17,847 bases of DNA from Paludibacter sp. (GTDB taxonomy: Bacteria; Bacteroidota; Bacteroidia; Bacteroidales; Paludibacteraceae), in the NCBI GenBank assembly GCA_030655595.1, contig JAUSNQ010000162.1:1-17847 (forward strand). Reading direction: 5' to 3'. The translations under genes were made by a program, and so were the position numbers. Below the pieces are notes generated by a model that saw only the letters and a list, made by a program, of their open reading frames with translations, was not told the DNA's origin and ran no database searches. Below, one piece after another: positions 1 through 6,735 of the stretch. Every line of letters begins with the position of its first letter. Positions within the stretch are counted from its first letter, which is position 1.

Positions 1-174
1 GGTGGCATTTATTTGGTTTTTCCAAAACCCAACAACAATGTCAGGTTGTTTGCTTTAACAGGTCAGGTTCTTTGGAGTGGTGAGTTGGTTTCAGGACGAT
101 TTTACATACCAACGGGCGAAGGTATCTATTTTTTAAGGGTAAATAATAAAAGTTACAAGGTCAGTTGCAAATAA
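1..174 (+). CDS. C-terminal end of a secreted protein with a type IX secretion (Por) type A sorting domain (partial)
   Basis: Frame 1 is open from the window edge to a TAA stop and gives 57 residues. The order of features matches the type A sorting domain of the Bacteroidota type IX secretion system: a short strand ending LFALTGQVLW, a turn with SGRFYIP, then GIYFLRV and a final KVSCK. In that family the domain directs export across the outer membrane and is cleaved at the cell surface, often with attachment to anionic LPS. The catalytic or structural part of the protein lies outside the window, so its activity cannot be named. It is probably an extracellular enzyme, adhesin or large repeat protein. 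The gene ends 41 bp before the Dabb-domain gene. The domain is fairly certain; the identity of the whole protein is unknown. Confidence 0.8.
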   Translation, partial: GGIYLVFPKPNNNVRLFALTGQVLWSGELVSGRFYIPTGEGIYFLRVNNKSYKVSCK

Positions 175-215
175 ATGCAATAACATGACTTGAATATTAA
201 ATTCATACATCAACA

Positions 216-521
216 ATGATTAAGCATATCGTGTTTTTCGGAATTGTCGAAGAGGCAGCAGGTAGATCCAAGATGGAAATCATGCAATTCATCAAAAAGG
301 AGCTTGAAAATCTCATTCATTCAATTCCAGAGTTGAAAAAGATTGAGGTAGGAATCAATCATCCTGATGCTCCCCTTGGAAATTACGATTTGGTGCTATA
401 TTCGGAGTTTGATAGTATGGCTGATTTGGATGCCTATCAGGTTCATCCGGAACACAAACGCGTGGCTTCTTATATCGGGACAGTTAAAGTGTCTCGTGCC
501 TGCGTTGATTACGAAGTGTAG
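216..521 (+). CDS. Dabb-domain protein (stress-responsive alpha/beta-barrel family)
   Basis: This is a 101-residue protein of the Dabb (dimeric alpha/beta barrel) family. Family signs are the N-terminal strand MIKHIVFF, a central strand with YDLVLYSEF, and the C-terminal block YQVHPEHKRVASYI followed by the last strand ending in VDYEV. Length is typical for a single-domain Dabb protein, which forms a small cytosolic dimer. Function in bacteria is mostly unassigned; plant members are stress-induced and some relatives are polyketide cyclases or monooxygenase-like. No signal peptide or catalytic motif is visible. The ATG start has no alternative nearby. It sits 41 bp after the sorting-domain gene and 47 bp before the HhH gene, so it could be co-transcribed, but no clear promoter or terminator was seen. 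The family call is strong and the role is unknown. Confidence 0.85.
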   Translation: MIKHIVFFGIVEEAAGRSKMEIMQFIKKELENLIHSIPELKKIEVGINHPDAPLGNYDLVLYSEFDSMADLDAYQVHPEHKRVASYIGTVKVSRACVDYEV

Positions 522-568
522 TTTTTTTTGAGATTTAGCATTTTAACCCGTTTACTGTTTGTTTTATC

Positions 569-1507
569 ATGTGGAAAAATTTCTTCTATTTTTCCGGCTC
601 TCAACGTGCCGGAATCATCCTGCTGGTTTGCCTGATATTATTAGCTTGTTTGGTGAATTATTTTCTTCCTGTTTTTGTTGAAAAAGAAGAGATCCAAACA
701 GATTCATTGTTTATGGCAGAAATTGAATCTTTTAAACACTCGCTTGTTTCGATGGATAGTCTGCGCAAAATTGAGCAACTCAAAGCTTACAAAAATCAAG
801 CTTATGAATACACAAACCAGTCGAATTACAAAAAGTCAACAACACACCGCTTGTTTGACTTTAATCCCAACGAATTAGACTCAGCTGGATTTGTAACATT
901 GGGTATCAAACCTTATGTTGCTTCTAATATTTTAAAATACAGAAAGAAAGGAGGGCAGTTTAAGGATAAAGCAAGTTTTTCGCGTGTATATGGTATTTCT
1001 GAGGAAAAGTTTGATGAGCTAGCCAATTATATCCAATTACCTGATTTACATACAAGAAAATTAGATTCGTCAGCTGTTGTTGTTCAAAAGGACGAGTTAA
1101 AACAACCGCTTTTAGTAGAGTTGAATGCTGCTGATACGGCTGAATTGATGAGGATTAAAGGATTGGGTAGGGGGTATGCCCGCTCCATCATCAGGTATCG
1201 TCAGCAGACCGGTGGTTTCGTGCGTATCGAGCAATTGAAAGAAATCTATGGCATGACGACGGAGAATTATGAAAGAATTAAGCCGTTTTGTTACATTGAT
1301 CAGACCTTAATTCAAAAAATTAAAATCAATACTGCTTCTGTTGATAAATTAAAATCACATCCCTACCTGAATTTTTATCAGGCAAAACAAATTTATGAGT
1401 TAAGAAGAAAGCGGGGTAAGCTATCTGAAATAGGAGATTTATCCAAATTGTCAGAGTTAAATGATTCAACTTTAGCCAAGATTGAAGCATATATTAATTT
1501 TGAATAA
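569..1507 (+). CDS. Membrane-anchored protein with three tandem helix-hairpin-helix (ComEA-like) units
   Basis: The 312-residue protein has a short N-terminal cytoplasmic stretch, one hydrophobic segment (about residues 13-35), a charged linker, and then three repeats of a ComEA-type helix-hairpin-helix unit at about 95-157, 182-243 and 250-311. Each repeat starts with an asparagine-rich entry (DFNPNELD, ELNAADTAEL, KINTASVDKL), continues through a helix ending in Y/L-R-x-x-x-G-x-F/L, and closes with an L-x-x-hydrophobic helix. Unit 2 keeps the classic hairpin IKGLGRGYA; units 1 and 3 lack the full GxG hairpin. ComEA family members bind double-stranded DNA in the periplasm during natural transformation. 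Three units on one anchor is a layout common in Bacteroidota, where its function is not established. A role in DNA uptake is inference only: no other competence gene is in the window. Confidence 0.82.
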   Translation: MWKNFFYFSGSQRAGIILLVCLILLACLVNYFLPVFVEKEEIQTDSLFMAEIESFKHSLVSMDSLRKIEQLKAYKNQAYEYTNQSNYKKSTTHRLFDFNPNELDSAGFVTLGIKPYVASNILKYRKKGGQFKDKASFSRVYGISEEKFDELANYIQLPDLHTRKLDSSAVVVQKDELKQPLLVELNAADTAELMRIKGLGRGYARSIIRYRQQTGGFVRIEQLKEIYGMTTENYERIKPFCYIDQTLIQKIKINTASVDKLKSHPYLNFYQAKQIYELRRKRGKLSEIGDLSKLSELNDSTLAKIEAYINFE

Positions 1508-1525
1508 AATTTCGCTTTTTAGTCA

Positions 1526-1539
1526 TTCGTTTTAACGAA
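1526..1539. promoter_or_regulatory. Short palindrome overlapping the GT2 promoter
   Basis: TTCGTT and AACGAA are perfect 6-bp inverted arms separated by TT. The 2-base spacer is too short for an RNA hairpin, so a DNA operator is the better reading. It lies just upstream of the -7 box at 1548, between the expected -33 and -7 elements, where a bound protein would block RNA polymerase. It could be chance in AT-rich DNA. Confidence 0.3.
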
Positions 1540-1547
1540 ATAAATGC

Positions 1548-1555
1548 TAAATTTG
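1548..1555 (+). promoter_or_regulatory. Probable Bacteroidetes -7 promoter box of the GT2 gene
   Basis: TAAATTTG matches TAnnTTTG exactly and lies 57 bp before the ATG at 1612. A matching TTTG at -33 is not evident: the bases about 20 bp upstream are CATTCG, so only half of the promoter is supported. A start of transcription near 1561 would leave a leader of about 50 nt. Confidence 0.5.
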
Positions 1556-1611
1556 CGAGGGTAATATCTTGGCTTGCTATTAGTGTGTATGTATTTGATA
1601 ATAAAAGACAT

Positions 1612-2793
1612 ATGTTTTATTTGTATGGTTTTGTTTTTTCATCTGCGGAGTTAATTCTGCTTTCGGTATTGATTCTGACGTTTATTTTTCAGTTGTACTT
1701 CTATATCAGGTATATCCGGATTGTTCTCCGGAATAATAACCACGAAAAAAAAGCTAAGATAAATTATCAAACTGAAAAGCTACCGGTTTCTGTTATTATT
1801 TGCGCTAAAAACGAATTGGATAATTTAAGAAAGTTTCTGCCGGAAATATTATCACAAGATTATCCCGATTACGAGGTGATTGTTGTTAATGATGGCGGCG
1901 ACGAGGATACTGAAATTTTCTTACGCGATTTAAAAAAGATGTATCCGCATTTACGCTCAACTTTTGTTCCGGATGGCGCAAAGAATGTGAGTACTAAAAA
2001 GTTAGCGCTGACTTTGGGCATCAAGGCGGCAAAACACGACTGGTTGCTGTTCACCGATGCCGATTGTATGCCTGAAAGTAAATTGTGGATTGCAAAAATG
2101 TCCAGAAACTTTACACCCGAAACTGAATTCGTGCTAGGATATGGTGCTTATTTCCAGGAAAAAGGACTTTTAAATAAACTCATTACCTACGATACGATTT
2201 TCAGTGCCCTGTTGTATTTGGGTTTTGCCAAAGCAGGAAAACCATATATGGGTGTTGGTCGGAATCTGGCGTATCGCAAAGAGGTCTTTTTCAGACAAAA
2301 CGGCTTTGCAGCATCCTTGCATGTGCGCTCAGGCGATGATGATTTGATGGTTAATCAAGCGGCAAATCAATTTAATACAAGGATTGAAACTTCTTTAGAA
2401 AGCATTACCTGGTCGTATCCGAAGAAAGACCTTAAATCCTGGCATTTTCAAAAAGAAAGACATTTGTCGGTTTCTACGTATTATAGTCAGAAAAGTAAAT
2501 TGTCGTTGGTAGTTGAACCGTTTCTTCGCGGACTTTTTTATTTATCATTGATTGCGCTAGTTGTTTTATCTGTCTTGTCGGCTAACTGGATGCTGGCAGT
2601 TGTAGCTTCTGTCTTTTTTGTTGCTCGGTTTGTCATGCAGTTGTTGATCATCAACAAGACTTCTTTGTATTTCGGTGGCAGAAAGTTTTTTCTAACTTTG
2701 CTGCTATTTGATGTCATACTGCCGCTGATAACCATGCATATAATGACTTTCGGAAGGATGGGCAGCAAAGCTAAATACATCAGTTGGAAATAA
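1612..2793 (+). CDS. Family 2 glycosyltransferase, membrane-bound, processive type
   Basis: This is a GT2 (GT-A fold) enzyme of 393 residues from the ATG; an in-frame GTG at 1585 would add nine. Numbering from the GTG: a hydrophobic segment at about 20-40; the GT-A start PVSVIICAKNE at 67-77; VVNDGGDED near 100; the metal and nucleotide-sugar motif FTDADC with DAD at 158-160; the acceptor-side motif SGDDDL at 249-254; and QKERH at 289-293 where processive synthases have QxxRW. C-terminal membrane segments span about 315-350 and 367-390. This architecture fits synthases that make and may extrude polysaccharide or modify lipid carriers. The substrate cannot be read from sequence. His in place of Trp in QxxRW is a deviation. 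The start is chosen because ATG is preferred and lies a reasonable distance from the -7 box. fmt follows after 23 bp, probably in the same transcript. Confidence 0.85.
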   Translation: MFYLYGFVFSSAELILLSVLILTFIFQLYFYIRYIRIVLRNNNHEKKAKINYQTEKLPVSVIICAKNELDNLRKFLPEILSQDYPDYEVIVVNDGGDEDTEIFLRDLKKMYPHLRSTFVPDGAKNVSTKKLALTLGIKAAKHDWLLFTDADCMPESKLWIAKMSRNFTPETEFVLGYGAYFQEKGLLNKLITYDTIFSALLYLGFAKAGKPYMGVGRNLAYRKEVFFRQNGFAASLHVRSGDDDLMVNQAANQFNTRIETSLESITWSYPKKDLKSWHFQKERHLSVSTYYSQKSKLSLVVEPFLRGLFYLSLIALVVLSVLSANWMLAVVASVFFVARFVMQLLIINKTSLYFGGRKFFLTLLLFDVILPLITMHIMTFGRMGSKAKYISWK

Positions 2794-2816
2794 TTAATTC
2801 TCAAATTTTAGATATC

Positions 2817-3752
2817 ATGCGTATTGTTTTCATGGGTACTCCCGATTTTGCGGTCGAAAGCCTCAAAGTACTGGTGGAGCATAAATATCAGGTGGTGGGT
2901 GTGGTGACCATGCCCGACAAACCTGCCGGTCGCGGACATAAATTACAATGCTCTGCCGTGAAACAATATGCCCTTGAGCACCATCTTCCTGTTTTACAAC
3001 CTGAAAAACTGAAAGATGAGGTTTTTCTTGATGAACTTCGTGCTTTAAAAGCCGATTTACAAATTGTCGTGGCTTTTCGCATGTTGCCTGAAGTGGTCTG
3101 GAATATGCCGCCACTTGGAACCTTTAACCTGCATGCTTCGCTGCTTCCTCAGTATCGGGGTGCTGCTCCCATCAACTGGGCTGTCATCAACGGGGAAAAG
3201 GAAACCGGTGCTACAACTTTTTTTCTGACCCATGAAATTGATACGGGTAAAATTATTTTGCAAGAGAAAATCGACATTAAAGATGAAGATGATGCCGGTA
3301 CCGTGCATGACAAATTGATGGTGATGGGTGCGCAAATGGTAAAAAAGACGGTCGATTTGATTGCAGAAGGTAAAGTCGATGCCATTAATCAGTCAGCCTT
3401 TTTAACCGGTGATGTTGTTTTGAAGCCTGCCCCTAAGTTATTTAAAGACAATACCCGGATTGATTTCTCAAAATCAGTTGAAGATGTGCATAATCAAGTA
3501 AGAGGCTTGTCGCCTTCTCCTGCTGCGTGGACTGAAATCCAACTTCCCGGGCAACCGGAACCACTTATCTGTAAAGTGTTTAAAACTGAAAAAGAATTAT
3601 CTTCTCATGATTTTGAAATTGGCTCTGTTCATACTGATGGCAAGAAACACCTCAAAATTGCCCTGAAAGATGGTTTTATCATGCTGACAGAAATTCAGAC
3701 TTCCGGAAAGAAACGCATGGATGTGGGAGCTTTTTTGAGGGGGATGAGGTGA
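2817..3752 (+). CDS. fmt: Methionyl-tRNA formyltransferase
   Basis: Fmt transfers a formyl group from 10-formyltetrahydrofolate to Met-tRNAfMet for translation initiation in the cytosol. The 311-residue protein begins MRIVFMGTPDFAV, the typical Fmt start, and carries the catalytic trio N104, H106 (FNLHASLLP) and D142 (HEIDTG), which correspond to N106, H108 and D144 of the E. coli enzyme. SLLPQYRGAAPI at 108-119 is the family signature. An N-terminal formyltransferase domain (about 1-185) is followed by the C-terminal tRNA-binding OB-like domain (about 205-305). Length is normal. The ATG at 2817 is chosen over an upstream TTG at 2784 that overlaps the GT2 stop and adds residues foreign to the family. 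A palindrome begins on the last base of the stop codon. Confidence 0.97.
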   Translation: MRIVFMGTPDFAVESLKVLVEHKYQVVGVVTMPDKPAGRGHKLQCSAVKQYALEHHLPVLQPEKLKDEVFLDELRALKADLQIVVAFRMLPEVVWNMPPLGTFNLHASLLPQYRGAAPINWAVINGEKETGATTFFLTHEIDTGKIILQEKIDIKDEDDAGTVHDKLMVMGAQMVKKTVDLIAEGKVDAINQSAFLTGDVVLKPAPKLFKDNTRIDFSKSVEDVHNQVRGLSPSPAAWTEIQLPGQPEPLICKVFKTEKELSSHDFEIGSVHTDGKKHLKIALKDGFIMLTEIQTSGKKRMDVGAFLRGMR

Positions 3753-3778
3753 TTTTGCAATATTTAAGCATGCAAAAT
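3752..3778. promoter_or_regulatory. Inverted repeat between fmt and the HxH-protein promoter
   Basis: ATTTTGCA (3752-3759) and TGCAAAAT (3771-3778) are perfect 8-bp inverted arms with an 11-base spacer. The repeat starts on the fmt stop codon and ends 24 bp before the -33 element at 3803. As RNA it would be an AU-rich stem without a U-tract, so it is a weak terminator at best. As DNA it has the spacing and symmetry of an upstream operator. The two roles cannot be told apart from sequence. Confidence 0.45.
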
Positions 3779-3802
3779 ACCTAAAAATGGGGATGCTTTT
3801 TA

Positions 3803-3834
3803 TTTGCCACAACTATTTTCATTCACTACCTTTG
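3803..3834 (+). promoter_or_regulatory. Consensus Bacteroidetes promoter for the HxH protein and TonB receptor unit
   Basis: TTTG (3803-3806), 20 bp, then TACCTTTG (3827-3834) match the Bacteroidetes primary-sigma pattern TTTG-N19-21-TAnnTTTG at every defined base. Transcription would begin near 3840, leaving a leader of about 60 nt before the ATG at 3903. No comparable promoter was seen in the gap before the TonB receptor, so this one probably serves both genes. Confidence 0.75.
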
Positions 3835-3902
3835 CAACGCTTTTCAGCCACTAATCAATTCAGGCTGCATCCATTTAATCATCAATTTATTTTTTTTGCG
3901 AA

Positions 3903-4244
3903 ATGCAAAACAATAATAGACAAATTACGGGTTATCTGCTGACAATATTATTTGTCTTTTATTTTGCGTCCACTAATTTTTTCAAACACGCCCATACTGA
4001 TGAAAACAATCGTCTGATTGTCCATTCTCACCCATTTTCCGGTGAATCGAATCACCAACACTCATCTGCATCTTTTCAACTCATCGATAAGTTGTCGGGT
4101 TTTACCACCAGTCTGCTTTTTATAGGGATGTTGTTGCTGGCTGTTTTTGTATTGAGAAGTGTTTTGACATCTTCCTGTAAAAGCCATTTCAGATCTGATG
4201 CTTTCTTAATCTCTTGTTTTTCCCGTCCTCCTCCCATTATCTGA
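3903..4244 (+). CDS. Small membrane protein with three His-x-His motifs, unknown function
   Basis: I cannot name this 113-residue protein. A hydrophobic segment at about 8-26 is followed by a loop of about 40 residues with three regularly spaced motifs: HAH (29-31), HSH (41-43) and HQH (51-53). A second hydrophobic segment spans about 67-87, and the short basic tail contains C92 and C105. If both segments cross the inner membrane, the His loop faces one side, most simply the periplasm. Such clusters commonly bind Zn, Cu, Ni or Co, so metal handling is an inference. A strong promoter lies 68 bp upstream and a TonB receptor starts 103 bp downstream. The stop codon lies inside the 5' arm of a long inverted repeat whose 3' arm ends just before the receptor's start. 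It could also be a cleaved secreted protein, but no good signal-peptidase site is visible. Confidence 0.7.
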   Translation: MQNNNRQITGYLLTILFVFYFASTNFFKHAHTDENNRLIVHSHPFSGESNHQHSSASFQLIDKLSGFTTSLLFIGMLLLAVFVLRSVLTSSCKSHFRSDAFLISCFSRPPPII

Positions 4245-4338
4245 TTAACTTTTTTCAATGGCATGCACACTGCATTGTCATGTTTTTTTATCCGGAATCC
4301 ATGTTTCGGATAGGTGGTTTTGTAATTAATCAGATAAT
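4236..4338 (+). promoter_or_regulatory. Structured intergenic RNA between the HxH protein and the TonB receptor
   Basis: A perfect 13-bp inverted repeat (4236-4248 with 4326-4338) would close a domain of 77 nt. Inside it lie two further stems: CAATG/CATTG (4256-4260 with 4273-4277) and a 9-bp stem TATCCGGAA/TTTCGGATA (4289-4297 with 4304-4312, one G-U pair, 6-nt loop). Together they form a possible three-way junction. The 5' arm contains the stop codon of the upstream gene and the 3' arm ends 9 nt before the receptor's ATG. Terminating ribosomes could therefore open the fold and expose the start. It matches no riboswitch class I can recognise. The inverted repeats are directly visible; the regulatory role is inferred. 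Confidence 0.5.
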
Positions 4339-4347
4339 TTTATAAAG

Positions 4348-6678
4348 ATGAAATTTAAAATATTTATTGTCCTGTTTTGTGTGTCTGCATCCATATTCTC
4401 ACAAACTCAGTTTGTTGTTGATGAATCTCTTGATAACACAACTTCACGTGTTAGAAAGACTGATGCCAATATCTTTGGACATACAGTTGATAAAAACACG
4501 CAGGAACATGTGGGTTTTATCACAATCAGAATCAAAGGAAGTACCATTGGAACTGCTACGGATGCGACCGGGCATTTTTACCTGCGTAACCTGCCGGCAG
4601 ATGAGCTGACAATCGTTGTCTCAGGAGTGGGTTATAAAAGTATAGAGAAAAAAATCCTGTTGGAAAGTGGTAAGTCTATCGAGTTAAATTTCGATATGGA
4701 AGAAGATGCCGTGATGCTGGATAATATTGTTGTTTCGGCAAACAGAAATGAAACAAAACGCAGGGAAGCGCCTAATATTGTGAATGTGATTACCGGTAAA
4801 ATGTTTGACAACACTAATTCTGTTTGTCTGGCGCAGGGTTTGAACTTCCAGCCGGGACTTCGTGTTGAGAATAACTGTCAAAATTGCGGTTTTCAGCAAG
4901 TCAGAATAAACGGACTGGAAGGTCCATATACACAAATACTAATCGATAGCCGTCCGATTTTTAGTGCACTTGCAGGTGTGTATGGCATCGAACAGATTCC
5001 GGCCAACATGATTGATCGTGTAGAAGTAGTACGTGGCGGTGGTTCTGCTTTGTTTGGATCGAATGCCATTGCAGGTACAATCAACATCATCACGAAAGAA
5101 CCCTTGAGTAGTTCCTTGTCACTTAGTAATTCCACCATGTTTATCGGTGGTTCTTCTGCGGATATTAATACCTTGGTTAATGCAGCTTTGGTTTCGGATG
5201 ATTACCGTTCGGGAGTTAGTATCTACGGCTCTTCCCGTCAGCGCGAGGGATGGGACGCCAATGGCGATGGTTTTACAGAAATCGGACTGATTACTGCTCA
5301 GAATATCGGTTTTCGGTCATACTTCAAAACAAGTGATCAAAGTAAACTTACGCTTGAATATCATAACTTAGGTGAATTCCGCAGAGGGGGGAATAACCTG
5401 GATTTGCCGGCACATCAGGCGGATATTACTGAGCAAACCGATCATAATATCAATACCGGTGGCGTTAAATGGGACTTCTTCACACCGGATTATAAACATC
5501 GTCTGAATGTGTTTTCTTCAGCTCAGAAAATTAAAAGAGACAGTTATTATGGAGCAGGACAAGATCCGAATGCTTACGGACTAACAAACGATATATCCTA
5601 TGTGGTCGGTGCGCAGTATGCTTATTCGTTCGACAAACTGTTGTTTATGCCATCAGATTTGACGGTTGGCGCTGAGTATAATTACAACATGCTGACTGAC
5701 GAGCAATTTGCTTATGAACGCCAGATTGATCAAGAAATGGACATCAAAAGTATATTCCTGCAGAATGAATGGAAAAATAAGCAATTGAGTTTGTTGCTGG
5801 GAATGCGCTATGATCAGCATAATAAGATTGAAAAACCAATTTTCAGTCCGAGAGTGAATGTGCGTTACAATCCGAAAGAATGGGTTAATTTGCGTGCCAG
5901 CTACGCCGAAGGCTTCCGTGCACCACAGGCTTTCGATGAGGATTTGCATTTAACGGCAGTTGGTGGTGAAGTGCAGATTATCGTGCTCGATCCGGAATTG
6001 AAGCCCGAACATTCAAGAAGTTACAGTCTGTCAGCCGATTTTTATCAAAATTTCGGCAAGATTCAAACTAACTTGCTGATTGAAGGCTTCTACACCGATA
6101 TTGATGATGTGTTCTATCTTGCAGAAGCTGGTTCGGATTCAATCGGTAATCCTCTGCTTATGCGTAAGAATGGTTCTGGCGCGGTAGTAAAAGGTATCAA
6201 TATCGAAGGAAAAGTAATTCCTTCTTCCAAAACAAATCTTCAAGCAGGATTCACCATTCAGCAGAGTTTGTATAAAGAGGCGGAAAGTTGGAGTGAAAAC
6301 CCTAATCTCGAAGCTCGTCGCGAAATGTTCCGCTCACCTAATCTTTACGGATATATGACTGCTTCCTATAATCCTTTGAGGCAGATGACCGTTGCTTTAT
6401 CGGGTATCTATACCGGCAGTATGCTTGTGCAGCATTTCGGGGTTGAAGTTGAAGATGATAAAGAAGTATGGACACCTGACTTCTTCGATCTTGGCTTGAA
6501 AATCGCTTATGATTTCAAATTAAGTAAAGGCACCAAATTGCAGTTAAATGGTGGAATTCAAAATATTTTCAACAGTTTTCAAAATGACTTCGACACAGGT
6601 GAAACCCGTGATGCAGGCTACGTCTACGGTCCGTCGTTGCCACGTTCGTTTTATGTGGGTTTGAAACTGAATTTGTGA
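4348..6678 (+). CDS. TonB-dependent outer-membrane receptor with CarboxypepD_reg-like domain and CxxC plug
   Basis: This 776-residue outer-membrane transporter would take up a ligand using energy from TonB-ExbBD. In order: a signal peptide (about 1-18, ending IFSQ), a CarboxypepD_reg-like beta-sandwich at about 41-122 typical of Bacteroidota, a plug at about 137-250 with RVEVVRGGGSALFGSNAIAGTINI, and a 22-strand-type barrel to the C-terminal SFYVGLKLNL, which ends in a hydrophobic strand as outer-membrane proteins do. It is too short for a SusC-type receptor, and no SusD follows. The plug contains NNCQNCG (Cys 177 and 180) before IDSRPIF. This Cys pair is shared, as I recall, by a subgroup of Bacteroidota receptors often annotated as heme, iron, metal or cobalamin transporters. 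The ligand cannot be fixed here. The gene follows the HxH membrane protein and a structured spacer, which favours a metal or metal-complex ligand. Confidence 0.9.
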   Translation: MKFKIFIVLFCVSASIFSQTQFVVDESLDNTTSRVRKTDANIFGHTVDKNTQEHVGFITIRIKGSTIGTATDATGHFYLRNLPADELTIVVSGVGYKSIEKKILLESGKSIELNFDMEEDAVMLDNIVVSANRNETKRREAPNIVNVITGKMFDNTNSVCLAQGLNFQPGLRVENNCQNCGFQQVRINGLEGPYTQILIDSRPIFSALAGVYGIEQIPANMIDRVEVVRGGGSALFGSNAIAGTINIITKEPLSSSLSLSNSTMFIGGSSADINTLVNAALVSDDYRSGVSIYGSSRQREGWDANGDGFTEIGLITAQNIGFRSYFKTSDQSKLTLEYHNLGEFRRGGNNLDLPAHQADITEQTDHNINTGGVKWDFFTPDYKHRLNVFSSAQKIKRDSYYGAGQDPNAYGLTNDISYVVGAQYAYSFDKLLFMPSDLTVGAEYNYNMLTDEQFAYERQIDQEMDIKSIFLQNEWKNKQLSLLLGMRYDQHNKIEKPIFSPRVNVRYNPKEWVNLRASYAEGFRAPQAFDEDLHLTAVGGEVQIIVLDPELKPEHSRSYSLSADFYQNFGKIQTNLLIEGFYTDIDDVFYLAEAGSDSIGNPLLMRKNGSGAVVKGINIEGKVIPSSKTNLQAGFTIQQSLYKEAESWSENPNLEARREMFRSPNLYGYMTASYNPLRQMTVALSGIYTGSMLVQHFGVEVEDDKEVWTPDFFDLGLKIAYDFKLSKGTKLQLNGGIQNIFNSFQNDFDTGETRDAGYVYGPSLPRSFYVGLKLNL

Positions 6679-6706
6679 TTGATAAGAAGTAAGTTAGCTG
6701 CAAAAA

Positions 6707-6735
6707 ACTTATATGCTACTTATATGACTTATATG
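6707..6735. repeat. Three copies of ACTTATATG between convergent genes
   Basis: ACTTATATG occurs at 6707-6715, 6718-6726 and 6727-6735. The last two are adjacent and the first is offset by two bases. The third copy overlaps the end of hisC, including its TAA stop. The repeat fills most of the 50-bp gap between the receptor stop and hisC. It could be a small slippage product. No terminator hairpin is evident here. Confidence 0.6.

Noticed and set aside
2784..2816. TTG start that would lengthen fmt by 11 residues
   Set aside because: It overlaps the end of the GT2 gene and adds residues absent from the family. The ATG at 2817 begins the typical Fmt sequence.
4283..4312. Rho-independent terminator between the HxH protein and the receptor
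   Set aside because: The T-run lies before the 9-bp hairpin rather than after it on the plus strand, and no minus-strand gene ends here.
4245..4347. Cobalamin riboswitch upstream of the TonB receptor
   Set aside because: The gap is too short, and no B12-box-like sequence or typical long leader was seen.
4348..6678. SusC-type glycan receptor
   Set aside because: At 776 residues it is shorter than SusC proteins, and no SusD-like lipoprotein or glycan enzymes are next to it.
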